From Culex pipiens pallens (taxonomy: Eukaryota; Arthropoda; Insecta; Diptera; Culicidae), in contig NC_068937.1 in the NCBI RefSeq assembly GCF_016801865.2, positions 128,750,117 to 128,814,116 on the forward strand: a stretch of 64,000 bases of DNA, written 5' to 3'. Position 1 is the stretch's first letter. Every line of letters starts with the position of its first letter. A program made the position numbers and the translations under genes. Below are positions 13,241 to 26,359 of this stretch, in pieces. The notes below the pieces were generated by a model. It saw only the letters and a list, made by a program, of their open reading frames with translations. It did not search any database and was not told the origin of the DNA.

Positions 13241-14320
13241 CATCATTTTTCAAGGTTGTACCCGGAAATTGGTTATCCTGGAGGGTTGCCACTAGTTCCG
13301 GAAATCATTCCTGCTTCCATCACGTGTGGCCATGACATTTTTGCAACCTGCTCTTTTTTCCCTCCCTCATCCTCACTCAACCCTGGAAAACCAGGGGGTT
13401 GTCCACTCAGTAAAGTTCAGAAAAAAAGTAATAGGGTCGTCCACCACTTTTTATCGGACTCCAGCAACGAAAAAAAAAAACGAAAATTATCGTCGATGAC
13501 TTTTTTGTTCTTCTTCCCTCCACTCATCTCGCTTACTTTGATCGTGTGTTCAGCGAACGTCGTTTCCATGTAAGCGCAGAACCCCCTCGTTGGCGGTGTG
13601 GTGTCAGTCAGTCAGCGTCAGTAGTGCTGGTGGTGGTAGTAATTGTGCAACCAAGACTACGACTACGACTACGTGGTGAAGACCCAGGCGAACAAGCTGA
13701 ACCGACGAGTTCCTGTAGGAATACGCCTCAGTTCGCGACTAGTACGTACTAGCAGCAGAAGCTCTCTTCGCTCTGGCTTCACCGTGTTTGACGCTGGTTA
13801 TGTAAGACTTTGTTTTTTTTTGCCATGTTCAAGGCTAACATTTCATCATCAAAAACAAGAAAACAATCCAACTTGAAGAAGAAGTGCGGAAATCGATTCT
13901 AACGAAGAAAAAATATGTTTCCTTTGTTACTTTCCAGGCTGTCCAGTGTTGCCAGCTGCACCGCAGTAGGCGCTGCCAACACGGCACTCCTCCAACCGCA
14001 CAGCTGACAGATGGGTGACAAGCGAGGGGTACGTCATCCTAGCAGGCCTCGCTGCTGGTGCATCAAACAAACACACCTTGAACTTTGCCGCGGTGGAAAA
14101 ATTCGCCGCAGTGTTGCCAACCGAAAGGAAACCCGAACCCATGCGCGTGTCAGTGTGTGTGTTTGCGTGCAAATTTCGGTTTCGTTTATTTCGCTTTCTT
14201 TTTTATTATGATATCGCGGCGCGCGGTGGCCCACGATGATGATTGCGAACTTGAACTTGAACGCAGCAGCGCCGCGAATGGCGAATTGCGCTACTAACAC
14301 GTGAGTGGGGTAAGTAACAA
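13241..14320. other. GC-richer island, possible promoter or untranslated exon
   Basis: GC-richer DNA with several TCAGT initiator-like words (about 13608-13622), a CAGTAGGC word near 13963 and two donor-like sites, CAC/GTGAGT at 14301 and GGG/GTAAGT at 14310, on the plus strand. ORFs overlap in all frames and match no known family, so I call no CDS. Confidence 0.35.
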
Positions 14321-14689
14321 CACGTAATCGTGATGGAACTTTTGAGCGTGTATGGGTGAGGGTGGTGAGAGAGCGAGTGAGCGAGAGATTGGAGGGAACT
14401 CAGAAAAGTGAGCGGAGCTTTGAAGGTTTTTAAAGGGGTTGAGGTAATAAATTACAAAACAAAAATATTGGGTGGATTTTTCACCCACTTGCATACCTTT
14501 AGGGGATGAGGATGTGAGTTAAGGGTTTGTTTGTGTGTGTTTGCAGTAATTTAGCAATTTTGCTGTAAAATTCCAGTGATGTTTCAGCATGTTTTGGAAT
14601 GAAGGCCTATAATAGAATTGTCAAAATTTTACATAATTATTGGTTTATGGAATAAGAATGAGAATTCATAACCTATTAAATAACAAAAT

Positions 14690-14887
14690 GCATTCTTTAC
14701 AATATTTAATCACCGTTATTTTGGCCGCCATCATGGATTTAAAAATTCAAACTCACTTTAGAGCAGTTAAGGGATCATACATGAGCTCGACAAACAAAAA
14801 TATAACAACGAAAAAAATATGTTTTTCCTGATTCGATTATCCGAAGTGAAATTTTTCCTAGGACCTCGGATAATCGATTCTGGACTG
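14690..14887. mobile_element. right half of pogo-like MITE
   Basis: Shares GGCCGCCATCATGGAT, GATTCGATTATCCGAAGTG and the terminal CTGGACTG with the other members of the family, and is followed by TA. The left terminal repeat is missing. Confidence 0.65.
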
Positions 14888-16200
14888 TACAAGCATTAAC
14901 TTATTTAACTGTTGGAACATTTGAATGTTCCATTTAATAAAAATGGTGAAAAATTACAATTCAGACTCGGTAATTCGACTCCCTACAAAAAAAAGTAAGC
15001 ACTTCGGATACAACCGAAACGTTTCACAAATACAATTGCTTCAAACATTATTACAGATGTATCACTATCCAAATTTACACAATTTCCTACAGAAAACATG
15101 AAATTTAATTCCTTTTGAAAAAACTTAGACTACCATTTTTGTATGGTAAAGTAACTTTTATTTTTATTTACTGGATAAAAAAGTAACTTTATAAGCATAT
15201 TTACTCAAAAATTTTCCAAAATCCCGTATTTTTATTATTATTACCTAAATTTTTAAACATTGGATTGTGGCTATCAGACGACGCAATTTTGGTATGGATT
15301 TCACTAAATTTGGTGTTTTGGTGTAAAGTTCCTTAAACATATTCCAAATGTATGTCTTCGACTATTTATAGTTTGAAATATTTAGATTTTCACAATAAAA
15401 GTCTTTTGAAGAACCCTTTTTTTCAAAGTACAATATGGGTAAAAAATGACACGAAATTTTGTATGGATTTCGCAACATTTGAGCATTTCAAGTTTTTCAA
15501 AATTGTGCAATAAAAAAAATACGCTACATGTTTAAAAAATACATTATTTATACCACTCAAACAAAGTTTATATTCATATCAAATTTCACGTTCCAACATT
15601 TGAGTTTTAAGGTGAAATTTTGCACAGTAAAAAAAAATCTATGCAAAATTATGAAAATTAGGGTCTTTTTGTTTTTGTATTTTGGATTAATTTTGGGTGC
15701 TTTTATGTTTAACATTACTTCGAGATATGTCATGGAAAACTTAAAAGAAGCTCGACAGAAAGTTTAACTCTATGTTGCACTTGTAATTTCGCGTGTTTTT
15801 AAAAGTTAATTTTAATGGATTATCGTCGATAATTGCCCATAGAATAACCGTGGACAGAAAAAAATCATAAATTCTAGATTACTTTTTCAAAACCACCAAT
15901 GCGCCATGGGTTTCCTATGTACATAGGACCTTTTGAAAAAGTAAGCGAGAATTATACAATTATATAATCGTTATGGTCATATTTTAGATGTGACATCGAA
16001 AACACGACCTCTGGGAAATCTTATTGACTAGGTTTCTCAAAAATATTCTTCAGTGAAAAGGATATTTCAAATCCAAGATGGCGTCTAAAATGGCCGTGAT
16101 AGAATATTTCTACAGTTTTTTTTGAATAGGTCCTCTAAACATATGAAACACAATAACTTATAGGACCTTTTAAAAAAAACTCTAGATTTAGATCATTGGT
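14888..16200. other. AT-rich stretch, no gene seen
   Basis: Nothing coding is supported. The 79-codon frame at 15528-15767 is AT-driven. Around 15880-16190 are scattered palindromic pieces (TAGGACCTTTTGAAAAAG) like the hairpin at 18188-18258. Confidence 0.5.
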
Positions 16201-16206
16201 CATTAT

Positions 16207-16289
16207 TCAATAATCCGAAGTTTCCATGAATCGAATTTCGGATAATCGAACTTGGGAGAGTTAAAACTTCGGATAACCAAGTCTGAACT
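16207..16289. mobile_element. end fragment of pogo-like MITE
   Basis: Contains AATCCGAAGTTTCC, TTTCGGATAATCGAACTTGG and CTTCGGATAACC, followed by a decayed terminus (AGTCTGAACTG). AAGATGGCG... and AAATGGCCGTGAT near 16076-16098 belong to the same family core. Confidence 0.5.
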
Positions 16290-16299
16290 GAATTTTGAA

Positions 16300-17378
16300 A
16301 CTGTTTTGGGCAAAAACGTGATGAAAAGTCGTCAATTTGCTGTCGAGACTTCAACGGGTGACTCACTCAAACAAGGTGACGAACCGTGTGCAGTTTCCCA
16401 AAACATGCTTCTTGCTTTATTTTTCTATCAATATTGACACCATTTTCGAACCGTGCTCCCAACAAGTACGCCGACTAATTGAAAACAAACTCACATACAA
16501 TCACACAAAAAAACGCGATCATCCGACTCATCACCCAACAAATCAACCCAGTCACAGTAGGCCGCATTCAAGGCCAACCGGGGAGGCGGCGGCCGGTCGG
16601 TGTCACGTGCCGACAGTCGAAAAACGTGACTTTGTCACGACGAAGCTTGCTTCGATTGAACACACCACGCTCGCCTCCCCCTACACGATCGTACATGTTT
16701 GACAGCTTGCAACGAGAAGAAGAAAAAACAAACAAGAAAAACGAGGCAGGGAAATTCAATCAATACAACACCAAATCAGCTGAGCCTGCTGAGTTCCCCC
16801 GCTCCCCTTGCGTTGAGTGAATGAGTACCGAGTGAGTTACTTTTAGTTTGAAATTTCGTATAACAGTTGGCGGGTTTGCGTCCCGGCTGTTTTTTTGTTT
16901 ATAGCAAATCGTTCCACTCTCAGAGGAATTTCGGCTACCGGGATACACCCTGTGCTCGCTTTGCATTCGAAACTAGTGAACACAGCTGGTGGTATCTCAG
17001 TGGCCCTGATCCGAATGCAACTCTAGAATCCCAAATCGTCGACTCGATAAAGAAAGAAAACGGCAAAACTGTTCTACGGCGGAGCTTTTATCCCGATTCG
17101 CCATAATGGCGGCGCGGTTGGCGGTGGTGGCAGTGACAGCGCGCGGAAAATTATGGCACACCCTCTGAGCGAACAGTGTTTGTTTTGGTGAGTTACAGTT
17201 TTGGTCACAAAGTACCCGGCGGCACCATCAGTTTTTGACAGTTAGATTAATTGGGTTGCTATGATTTTTCTGATGAAGATGACAGATAACAAAGCCATTT
17301 GGTTAAATTGGGTGGCGAGTGCAACATTGTTTCAGTAGTTTTGATTTTTTGTGCAAAGTCGTGCTTTCCATTTAATTA
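16300..17378. other. GC-richer island, no coding exon recognised
   Basis: Mixed GC content. It has a CAGTAGGC word near 16556, several TTTGACAG words and a donor-like TTG/GTGAGT at about 17188. The overlapping plus-strand frames at 16337-16820 lack any recognisable domain. Confidence 0.35.
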
Positions 17379-17481
17379 GGGCACAAAACTTTTGTAAACA
17401 AGAGTGTATCCCTCTCACACCTTAAGCAAACTGTCATTTGAGTGAAAGGGATACACTATTGTTTACAAAAGTTTTGTGCCC
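17379..17481. mobile_element. 103-bp inverted-repeat element (GGGCACAAAACTTTTG ends)
   Basis: Two arms of about 40 bp: GGGCACAAAACTTTTGTAAA then CAAGAGTGTATCCC on the left, matched in reverse complement on the right with one short difference. The loop is about 20 nt. It is a typical small fold-back MITE; no clear target duplication. Confidence 0.7.
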
Positions 17482-20400
17482 TTTTGAAATGTTAGGCTCC
17501 AAGTATGCTACTAATTTATTTTCTTTTTTGCTTTTGAAAAATAATGAATTCTGGGAACACAGATCGGAAAAAAAATAAAATTTTGAAAAGAAAAACATTT
17601 CATGAATTCAAATATTTTGCTATTATTTTTTTTTTTTGAAAAAAAATTTGTCCATGAGATATTGGGGGGGGGAATCTAGAAAAATAATTCTAGATTTTCG
17701 TTTCTCACGCTTATTGTTTTCAATTTTGTTTTTCAAATATTTTTCAAAGTTTATGTCGCCTTCAAAATTAGTCCGAAAAATCAAGGGGCAAAAACTTTTT
17801 TTTCAAAAAACTTGAAAATTTCAATGGAAATAGAAGTCTAATCAACTGAAAACAATCTCAAATTCCCTATTCTGCATTGGGCTCGTTTGAAAATATATTG
17901 AACTTTTATGGCATTCCAATGTATATCACCGCAAAATCTTTTTTTTCTTGCAAAAATAAATTTTGTCAATACTTAGAAATTTTTGATACTTATGATTGTA
18001 AAACAACTGGACAGATGTGTTATGCATTTTGAAACACTTTTTTCATTCAAATGTTGAAACTGTGGCCTGTTATTTCAATTTTTAAACTTTTTTTTGCTTC
18101 AAAAAATATTTGCAGCGGCCTTGCACGATTTTTTTTTGGAACGGACTGCTGGTTGTAGAGGCCTGTCACTAAGAAAAAATCATTTCTGGAGTTTTTTTTA
18201 AAAGGTCCTATAAGCTATTGTGTTTTATATGTTTATAGGACCGATTGAAAAAAACTCTAGATTTTTTACTTTTCTGCAACCAGCAGTAGTTCGATTTTGA
18301 ATGCTCTTTTCTATGAAAATAATTTGGAAATTTAAAATGCCAGCCCAAAATTTTAAATTGTTCAAAATAAGCCCTTGCAAAAGGTTACCCTTGATTCTAC
18401 GATGTCTTTTGTTTGACTGTTTTTTCGATTGTTTTCTTAATTTTTTTTTTTCAGAAATTTGTTCTCCGTTATAAGATTTTGCACCATCCTTAACTCTAGC
18501 GTAGAAGACACATTTTCTAGACCCCTAGAACAAATAAAAAAAACCGAATGTTATCAAATACAAAAAAAAAGTAGGTAATATTTTTTTTCCTTCAAAATTG
18601 TCCAAGACAAAAAAAAAATCCAGATTTTTCGAATATTCACATCCTACTTTGTATGACCAGCCCGCAAAATTGTATGAAAAAACCAAAGATGCAAAATGGC
18701 TTCTTTAGACATAGGGAATGCATGGACAAAGTTTTATCCAAATAGAAAAATACAAATAGAAGTTTTTGCTATATTTTCCAATCAATTTTACATCAAAATA
18801 TTTAAATTTGGTTTAAATTGAACTGCCAAACAATAAATTAGTTTTATCTATTCTTATTGTATTTGAAAAATTTTAGAATCTAAATTGAAAAAAAAATATT
18901 ACTAACACGAACGAATTTTGTCTGATGAAAATAACCAATTAGCAAGTAGTCTTACATTTATTCAAATTACTTTGTGTACTACATTTGCTATAATTTTACA
19001 GCTAAAACCCTGTACTGATCATTTGCACCTGCAAATATTGCTTGATTCTGTTCAGCTTTCTTCCAAACTTTTCTCGAATGGCATTCGCCAAAGAATTTAC
19101 CATTTCGAAGCACATTTTTTTCGTTCGTTTCCTGTTCCCGTTATCTCGAAGCAACTTTCGCCCGGAAACTGCATCGACCAGAACGGTGTGTAACCAACGG
19201 CAACTTCCGTCGAGTACAAATCAAAGTAGTCGAATCAAAATGGTCAAAAGACTTTAGTTTTTTTTTCCCTCTCTACTTTCAATTCCTTTAGCAACATCAA
19301 CTCAGAAAAAAAGAGACACAAACTATTTTTAGTTTTTTTCGCGAATGCATTTGTGCCAAATTGCAGCACCCAGTTTGCTAGTGTTTGTTTACTCTTTAAC
19401 TAATGTTGGTTGGTGTGCAATGCAATATAAACTAGTTTTATTTCGGTAACACCTTGGAGATCCGCGTGCGCGACACCACTCTCGGACATCGGTCGGAAAT
19501 TTATTTCTAGACCTTTTTTTTACTCTTCTCAATTTGATTTTCTAGAGCTGTCAACCATCGTATCCAAGTAAGCCAAATTCTAACCTCTAACCTGCGAGCC
19601 CTCCTTTCGAGTGACCTCTCAGACTCGTGGCACGGCACGGAGGGAAAACAGACGAGTTGTTTGTCATTTGACAGTTCACTCGTAAAATAAAAAAAAGGAT
19701 AAAAGTGACACGCGTGCTTGACGGGTTCGGCTTTTCAAGGGCATTCCCTGCCCTGTACCCGAGGATTGTTTTGATGAATTGCAGCCGTTGTCGTTGGCGG
19801 CGTTGCCTACTTGGATACAGATCTGAAGCAGGGAGGATTCGGTTCCCATTGTTTGGTTGGCGTTTGGTTAAATTTAATCTTCAAAATCACATAAATCCCG
19901 GTAGATGGTGCCAATCTTTTGCTTTTGTTATCGATAATTGAATTAATTTGAGTAATCCTCTCTGTTTAAAAGAATATAGTAACTGGATTTTTTTAAATAG
20001 ATTGTTTTCATGATTTAAAAAAAAATTATTAGTTTTTTTTATCTGTTATTGAAAAATTGTGCACAATATTTAAAAATATATGTACAGGATTATTCAATTT
20101 ATAAAATTAAAAAAAGAATCCATTTATAAAATTAAAAAAAGAATCATATCGAAGACGTGAAAGAAACAGATTTAATTTGGTTGCCATTATTATTTTCGTT
20201 TTTTTGAAAAAAAAATTGTTTGCTTCATTTGCGTCAAGAAATTGAAAAACAGATTTTTTCTGTTGCCTTGATACAATTCAGAAAATAAATGTATCGGTTC
20301 ACTCTTTAAATAATTATCCCATTTTTTCAAAATTAACGTAGTTTTTTTCGTCAAAATTGACGTAGTTTTTTTTCAATCGAAAAGTTCCTTTTTTCTAAAA

Positions 20401-20578
20401 ATGCAACGTTTTCAAATTATGTAAATTTCCATAATTTTTTTTTTAGTTTTTAACTATTTTTAATTATGACCGTTATCAACATTTCGAAGAAACTAACTTT
20501 TAATCATTTTCTTGAGCATTTTATGTTTTTATGAGAAAAAAAATATAACCAAAAAGTATCCAAAAGTATTAGCAGCAA
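17482..20578. other. AT-rich DNA with element fragments, no gene seen
   Basis: Contains a palindromic hairpin at 18188-18258 (AAAAGGTCCTATAAGC against TTTATAGGACC) and a fragment near 18655-18740 (TTGTATGACCAGCCCGCAAA, GATGCAAAATGGCTTCTTT) of the fold-back family at 37739 and 52739. A CTACTTGGA word lies near 19807. No coding exon recognised. Confidence 0.55.
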
Positions 20579-20739
20579 GGGAGCGTTCTTTAATTACGTA
20601 ACGCAAAATAATATATTTTTGGAACCCTCTCCCCTCTTGTAACAGAAGTTTCATACAAATTTAAAAAAAATGTATGGGCGTAACACGCCCTTCGAGGCCC
20701 CCTCCCCCCAGCTGTGTTACGTAATAAAAGAACGCTCCC
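20579..20739. mobile_element. MITE with GGGAGCGTTCTTTAATTACG ends, copy 2
   Basis: A 161-bp sibling of the element at 11100-11261. The ends GGGAGCGTTCTTTAATTACG and GCGTTCTTTTATTACGTAAC (other strand) pair over about 27 bp. CAA flanks both sides (20576-20578 and 20740-20742). The interior differs from copy 1, so the termini define the family. Confidence 0.8.
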
Positions 20740-20747
20740 CAATTCTC

Positions 20748-20900
20748 TACAAAATCGGACGATTTCAGCAATTTTTATTTTTTGTATTTTTTTTTTATTT
20801 GGCTTAAACTTTGTGGGGGCCCTTCCCTATGACAAAAGAAGCCATTTTGTGTCATTGGTTCACCCATACAAGTGTCCATACAATTTTGGCAGCTTTTGAA
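20748..20900. mobile_element. fragment of the TGAGCA fold-back family
   Basis: CTCTACAAAATCGGACGATT, then GAAGCCATTTTGTGTCATTGG and CCATACAATTTTGGCAGCTTT match the outer arm of the elements at 37739-38739 and 52739-53841. Only one arm is present. Confidence 0.55.
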
Positions 20901-21240
20901 AATTTTGGAATCAGTATTAACATTTCAAAAGGCCCAAACAGTTGATATTACATTACAAAAAAGTTTTTTTCGAGTTTTTTTTATTTATTTTCAAGGTTCA
21001 CCTCCCAGTTACATATTTTACAAAAAAAGTCAATGTAGTAATGCCGTAGACATAACCAGAATGACGATGGATAACATAGTTTATTTTCACCAAAAGATTT
21101 ACTCAACTGGGTCCAACTTGCTGGAAGTAGCTATGCTTGAAATTTAATGGTTTGTTATAGTAACGCTAGTTTTTTTCTGATAAAAAATCAGCTTGTTCCA
21201 CTTTTGCATTAAATTGCCTCGAAGATAAAACCAAAGCATT

Positions 21241-22700
21241 CGCTTTCTATCCAACGTTAATCATTTAAACGCAAATTTTCTCTTTTCTCCATGAGCAAAT
21301 TTCAAAAATCACCTACTCTCATCCCTCCTTCCATAAATTTCCAGTCCAACAACGAACGAGCGCACATTTCATCGGAATCATCTTCACCATCTTCATCATC
21401 GTCGTTTGGATCAATATTGCGCTGCACACGCCAAAGTGCAGCAAAGCTTGAACGCGCGCGCGCGCCTGCACTAAATTTTTATGCACTAAATATAATGCAA
21501 GCGATTTAGACGTGCCAGCTCATGCATAGCCTATATCTCCAGACAGCGGTGGGTACCGTAACTTGCCATAACGGATTATACCAGCGCGCTCCCTCCGCCC
21601 TTTCCTAGCGATTGATGAATTATGCATTCAACTTGTTCAAAAGTGGCTAATAGGCCCTTTTTCAATGATTAAGGAATTTAAATTGCATTTTTTAGAAATA
21701 AAAAAACAGAAAAGATTTCCAGCATTAAAAAAATTCAAAGCGCAAATCGCACAAACCCAGCGTCCGTCATTATGGCGAAAAGCCATTGAACGTCGAAATT
21801 GGAAATGGTTCAAAATTTCACGCCGAAAATTTGTCATCGCAGCCAGATTAACCATGACGTGGGGGTTGACGGCGCGGGGTACTTTGTGACCAAAAAGTTG
21901 CAAAAATTAAAAGTTGTGACCGCAGTAGCCTACGAGTCGTCGTCGTCGTCATCGTCGCCGACTGTCACCGCAAATGTCAAGTAAGTAATTGCTCATAATT
22001 TTAAGGGATTTCGTCCGTTCTTCGCCGCACCGTCTCCTCTCTCGATTTGGTCTCTTTTCTTGGAATGCCATTTGAGTCGTTACGAGTCGCGTTTAGTTTG
22101 GCAAATCTCGCCGGGAAGTCGATTTGACGTTTCTAATTTGCCAGTTGAGATTATGGCAGGGTTGCCATAATCAAATTAGAACATTTTAGACCGAGACGTT
22201 AATGTTAAAGTAAACAAACAGTTAGCCTTGATTGGACCCAACATTGTTTGTTTACATTTTGATTGCGACCTTTAGAAAAATCAGTCTTATCAACGCCTTT
22301 AAAAAAATAGTTAAACCCCTGATCGGAAACTGTCAAACCTGTCACAACACGAGCGCGACATGACACGAAAAAAAAGCTAAAGAGAACAAAAGACCTTGAA
22401 AATCGTTGCGAGCGCGCGCTTGGTCACGCGACCGTTCGGTGCTGTCAGTTTGACAAACGGCCCACTGCGATGCTGTCACTTGCGGGATGGTTGTTGTTTC
22501 GAGAAAAAGAGAAAAAAAAAATGCCCCCAAAAACGCAAAAGCACCCGTTCGTTGGAAATAAAAACAGGTGAAAGAGAGTGAAAATGTTGGGGAAAGAAGA
22601 AAGGAAAAGAAAAGAAAGAAAGGCAAAACTTTCTTCTCAACTGTCCCATGACATCAAAACTCACACCATTTTCCAAAGTGAGACTTGTCTGAGATTTTCT
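21241..22700. other. GC-richer island, no coding exon recognised
   Basis: Contains a short (GTC)n run near 21927 and a donor-like CAA/GTAAGT at 21981, plus several TTTGACAG/CTGTCA words (22130-22460). Frames on both strands overlap and are low-complexity. A short untranslated exon ending at 21980 is conceivable but unproven. Confidence 0.35.
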
Positions 22701-22759
22701 TCTTTTTTTTCTCCTATTGTGTTTTGTTTACTTTCAACGAATGGCAACTTACAGCAAAA

Positions 22760-22763
<4 letters not shown>

Positions 22764-22830
<67 letters not shown>
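22764..22830. repeat. (GT)n microsatellite
   Basis: About 33 uninterrupted GT dinucleotides, followed by the CACACGCGCGCG tract. Polymorphic length is expected. Confidence 0.97.
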
Positions 22831-22831
<1 letters not shown>

Positions 22832-25108
22832 TGCACACGCGCGCGTGACTTTGGGTGAGATTTTATGTTTTTTACTGCACTTTGGGATCAGCGAACCGAT
22901 CGCAGTCGGCTGGAAAATTACCGGTTGCGCTCAGGCGTTGGTCATTGGGGTCCAAAAGTTGCTTAATCATCAACATTATTTTTTTTTGTTTTCGATTTTT
23001 TCTATAATTTAATGAAACATGATATTTCCAAAAAAAAAACTTTGTTTTAATGTTAACGAAAACATTTTAAAATTTTAGTAAAAATTATACCTTAATTTTA
23101 AAGAAGAATTGTTCGAATGAAATACACAAAGCATTGTGTACAAAACCCTAATTATAAAATTAAAAGGCAGGGTAATTGAAAAACCACAACAATCAGTTTG
23201 TGTGGAATGGAAATTGCGTTTCCAAAGTTTGGACATGATTCACAGCAAAAAAATTGTAAATTTGGAAGGTTTAATTTCAGAAGGTTGAATATTACCTCTT
23301 TTATGAAGTAAGTTTTCCTCAATTTAGACTAAAAATGCGACATTACACCAGAATAGTGGTAAAATTACACATTTTCAGAGGTAAAATTACACATTTTTTC
23401 TTATTTTTCCTTTCCAGATGTAATATTACCATGATTTTTTTTTCTGTGTTGGTGTAGATTTCAGAGTGTCAATCATTTTTTAGTACAAGTTATATTTTGA
23501 AATTTCAAGATATTACACTAAACCAACATTTTAAATATTAATTCTCTCAATGTTAAGTATAACAAACAATAATAAGTTAAACCAATGTGGTGACAAAAAA
23601 TGAACAAAAAAAGGAAAAAGAGCCAAATCGGATAATTTTTGATCTGGATCCTGCTGGTTTGATGTGGAATCGCTGATATGGCCAAATTTAAGTCTTAACA
23701 TTTTCTAAAACATGTTTTAAATTTTTGTTTCTAAAAGCCACAATTGGGGCACAAAATTGATCAAATTCATAAATTCTGGTTTTATATTTATCAATTGCAC
23801 ATTATTACATGTGAGACCAAGGGTTAGCAAACTACTCAGTGCCAACGAGTCATAATCGGCCAGAAACAGAGCAGTAGGCCCGGACCGAGTGAGTTTTAAA
23901 AGTCTGTGTCGATGCTTTCTCCCCGACTACTGCGAGTCGTAAAACTAGCTGGAACTGGGGGTAAAACAACAACAAGAACAATAAAGTGAAGACAGTTCCT
24001 CTCGCTTTTCTCCGATTTTCCTTTAAACGACGCAGAGGCAGTCGGCTCAAACTTCGTTAATGAAGAGTCGGGACGATTCGTGTTTTCACAGCTTAGTTTT
24101 GCACCTTATTATTTCCACGCTTTTCTCACAATTTGAGCATTTTTTTAGTACAAATATCTCTCTGATTGATAATGATTATTTTTCGCAAAACAAGCTAATT
24201 TATGTTATGTTACTTTCTTAAAAATGATTGAAAATTCAACAACTTTTTGAAAATGCATTGAATTTTTTGTACGCCATTCTCGATTGTTAATCGGTTTCAT
24301 CATTAGAAAATCAAATGCATCACAGAAATTATCGAAAAGAGCAACAAAATATGAGCGCCTCAAGTTAAGTTTTTTTTTCTTTCTTCGATCCATTTATTTT
24401 CTCTCCATTTCTCTTTCCCACAAACACCTGCGCTGCCGGCTGCAGGCGCGCAATCTAGTTCAGCCGCCGTGTTTTCCACCCCGCGGAATTTCCCCCGTTC
24501 AACCTCGATGATTGCAAACACGATTCGCTTTTCTTTCCAATTGTTATCATCGAGCAGGGGGGGAGTGGGCGAAAATAGTGGTCGAGACTAACTTTTGAAA
24601 GTGTCTTATGAAAAAGATAAAATGTATTAAAATTGAAAATCAAGCCGCTTTCATTAAAATTAAAAATATGCCCTTTCAAAATGCTTAAACCAATCAAGGT
24701 AGCCTCGGGCCAAAGCAGAGCGCTTTCTTTACTTTCTGATGGTGGGCGACTTGTACTCGTTGTTGCACTTTAATGAATTACCAGAGCGTCACTATTAACT
24801 GTTAATGAGCAGTTAAGAACTGCACTGGGTGCAGTCATTCAGGCAGTCAATTCATTAGATTTGATGCGTTATGAAAAGTCATGGTTTTAATTGATGAACT
24901 GGGAATTAGTTAGTACACAAAATTGATTATTGAGTTTGAAAATTATTTGTCAAACAATTGGTTGGTGACGAGTTGATGATTTTTAAAATTTTAGTACAAA
25001 GTCAATGTTATTGTCAAGATTTTAAAAAAGTTAAAAAAAGAAAAAGATACTAATTTGAATATTTTCTTGTTATCTTACAATGTTTTTTTTATTTGATTTA
25101 TTTAGGTA

Positions 25109-25475
25109 CAGTCCAGACTCGATTATCCGAAGTTTCGATTATCCGAAATTTCGATTATCCGAAGGTTTGTATGGGATTTTGGATAACCAAATCACAAACA
25201 ATTTTTTTTTCGTTTTTTTTTCTTGTTTTAAACATCAAATTTGAGTTCTGAGACTCCATTTTAGTCAAATTTGAATAGTTGGTTGGCTATGAAATATTAA
25301 AACGCATTGTTATTTTTCATATTTCGTCAGCGCCATATTGGCCGCCATCTTGGATTCAAACATCAACAAGATTGAGAATCAAAACATAGACAGCGAAAAA
25401 ATGTTTTTATTGTTCGTGATTCCATTATCCAAAGTGAAATTTTTCCGAGGCCTTCGGGCAATCGAGTCTGGACTG
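25109..25475. mobile_element. pogo/Tigger-type MITE, most complete copy
   Basis: CAGTCCAGACTCGATTATCC at the left is mirrored by CGAGTCTGGACTG at the right, with TA immediately left of the element. TTTCGATTATCCGAA is duplicated just inside the left end. The core GCCATATTGGCCGCCATCTT is shared with the other copies. At 367 bp it is non-autonomous. Confidence 0.8.
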
Positions 25476-26359
25476 TCTTTATGTTGATCCTGTACTAATT
25501 TTTGGGGCATTCCTTTTTGTTTGAATCTAAACGAAAAAATCGATAAAATTTTGTTGTTCAAATAAGTTTGTGATGAATGGTTTGGAACTTTGGATTTGAT
25601 TGGTGCTATTTGAATGAGTCAATATTTTTTTAGTACAAGTTTTATTTTATACTTTGACGATCATCAACTAAAACAGCATATTTTAAATATTATTTCTCTC
25701 TATGCAATGTTTAGTACAACAAATGTTGCCTTTTCATGTTTAGATGCTGATTTGTAGTACAACTGATTTTATCATTTGAACTGGAAGAAAAAAAATCCTC
25801 TGGATACCGTTTTTCTACAAACAAAAAAAAATCTCGTAGATGCTATTCTTTTGTCAGCTCACTTTTTGTGAAGACATTTATTACTTGAGATTGCTTTTAA
25901 AAACTGTCATCGAGTATCGAAACAATATGGATGCAATCTTTTAGTTTTTTTTTATTTTGATAAAATTGTTCATTTCAGTACAAAACGATAGAATTTGTTA
26001 CATTAGTGGATTGTGACAATAAGTTTCTATTAGCTATGTTCTTATGTTTTTTTCAATGATTTAGAATATGCTATCACTTTAAAATGTACTAAATTCAACC
26101 CTAACTTAAATAACAAAAGTAACATAACTTTAAATTTGGAATGTCGATTGTTTTGTGGTTTCAAATCTAGCTTTTTAAATTTGTAATCAACTAGAAATGG
26201 CAAAACAAACATCAACAATAGGCTAGGTTAGAGGACATCAACTTTTTAGTACTACCCATTATATGTGTTTTTGACTGTAAAAAAAAATATATTTTTAGTA
26301 TTTGACAACATCAGTCTGTCGAGAATAACTCCATATCATTTTTACAGAAAATTTCATCG

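Noticed and set aside
22578..23012. 144-codon plus-strand frame through the GT run
   Set aside because: Its length comes from the GT microsatellite, which encodes alternating Cys/Val; the rest has no coding character.
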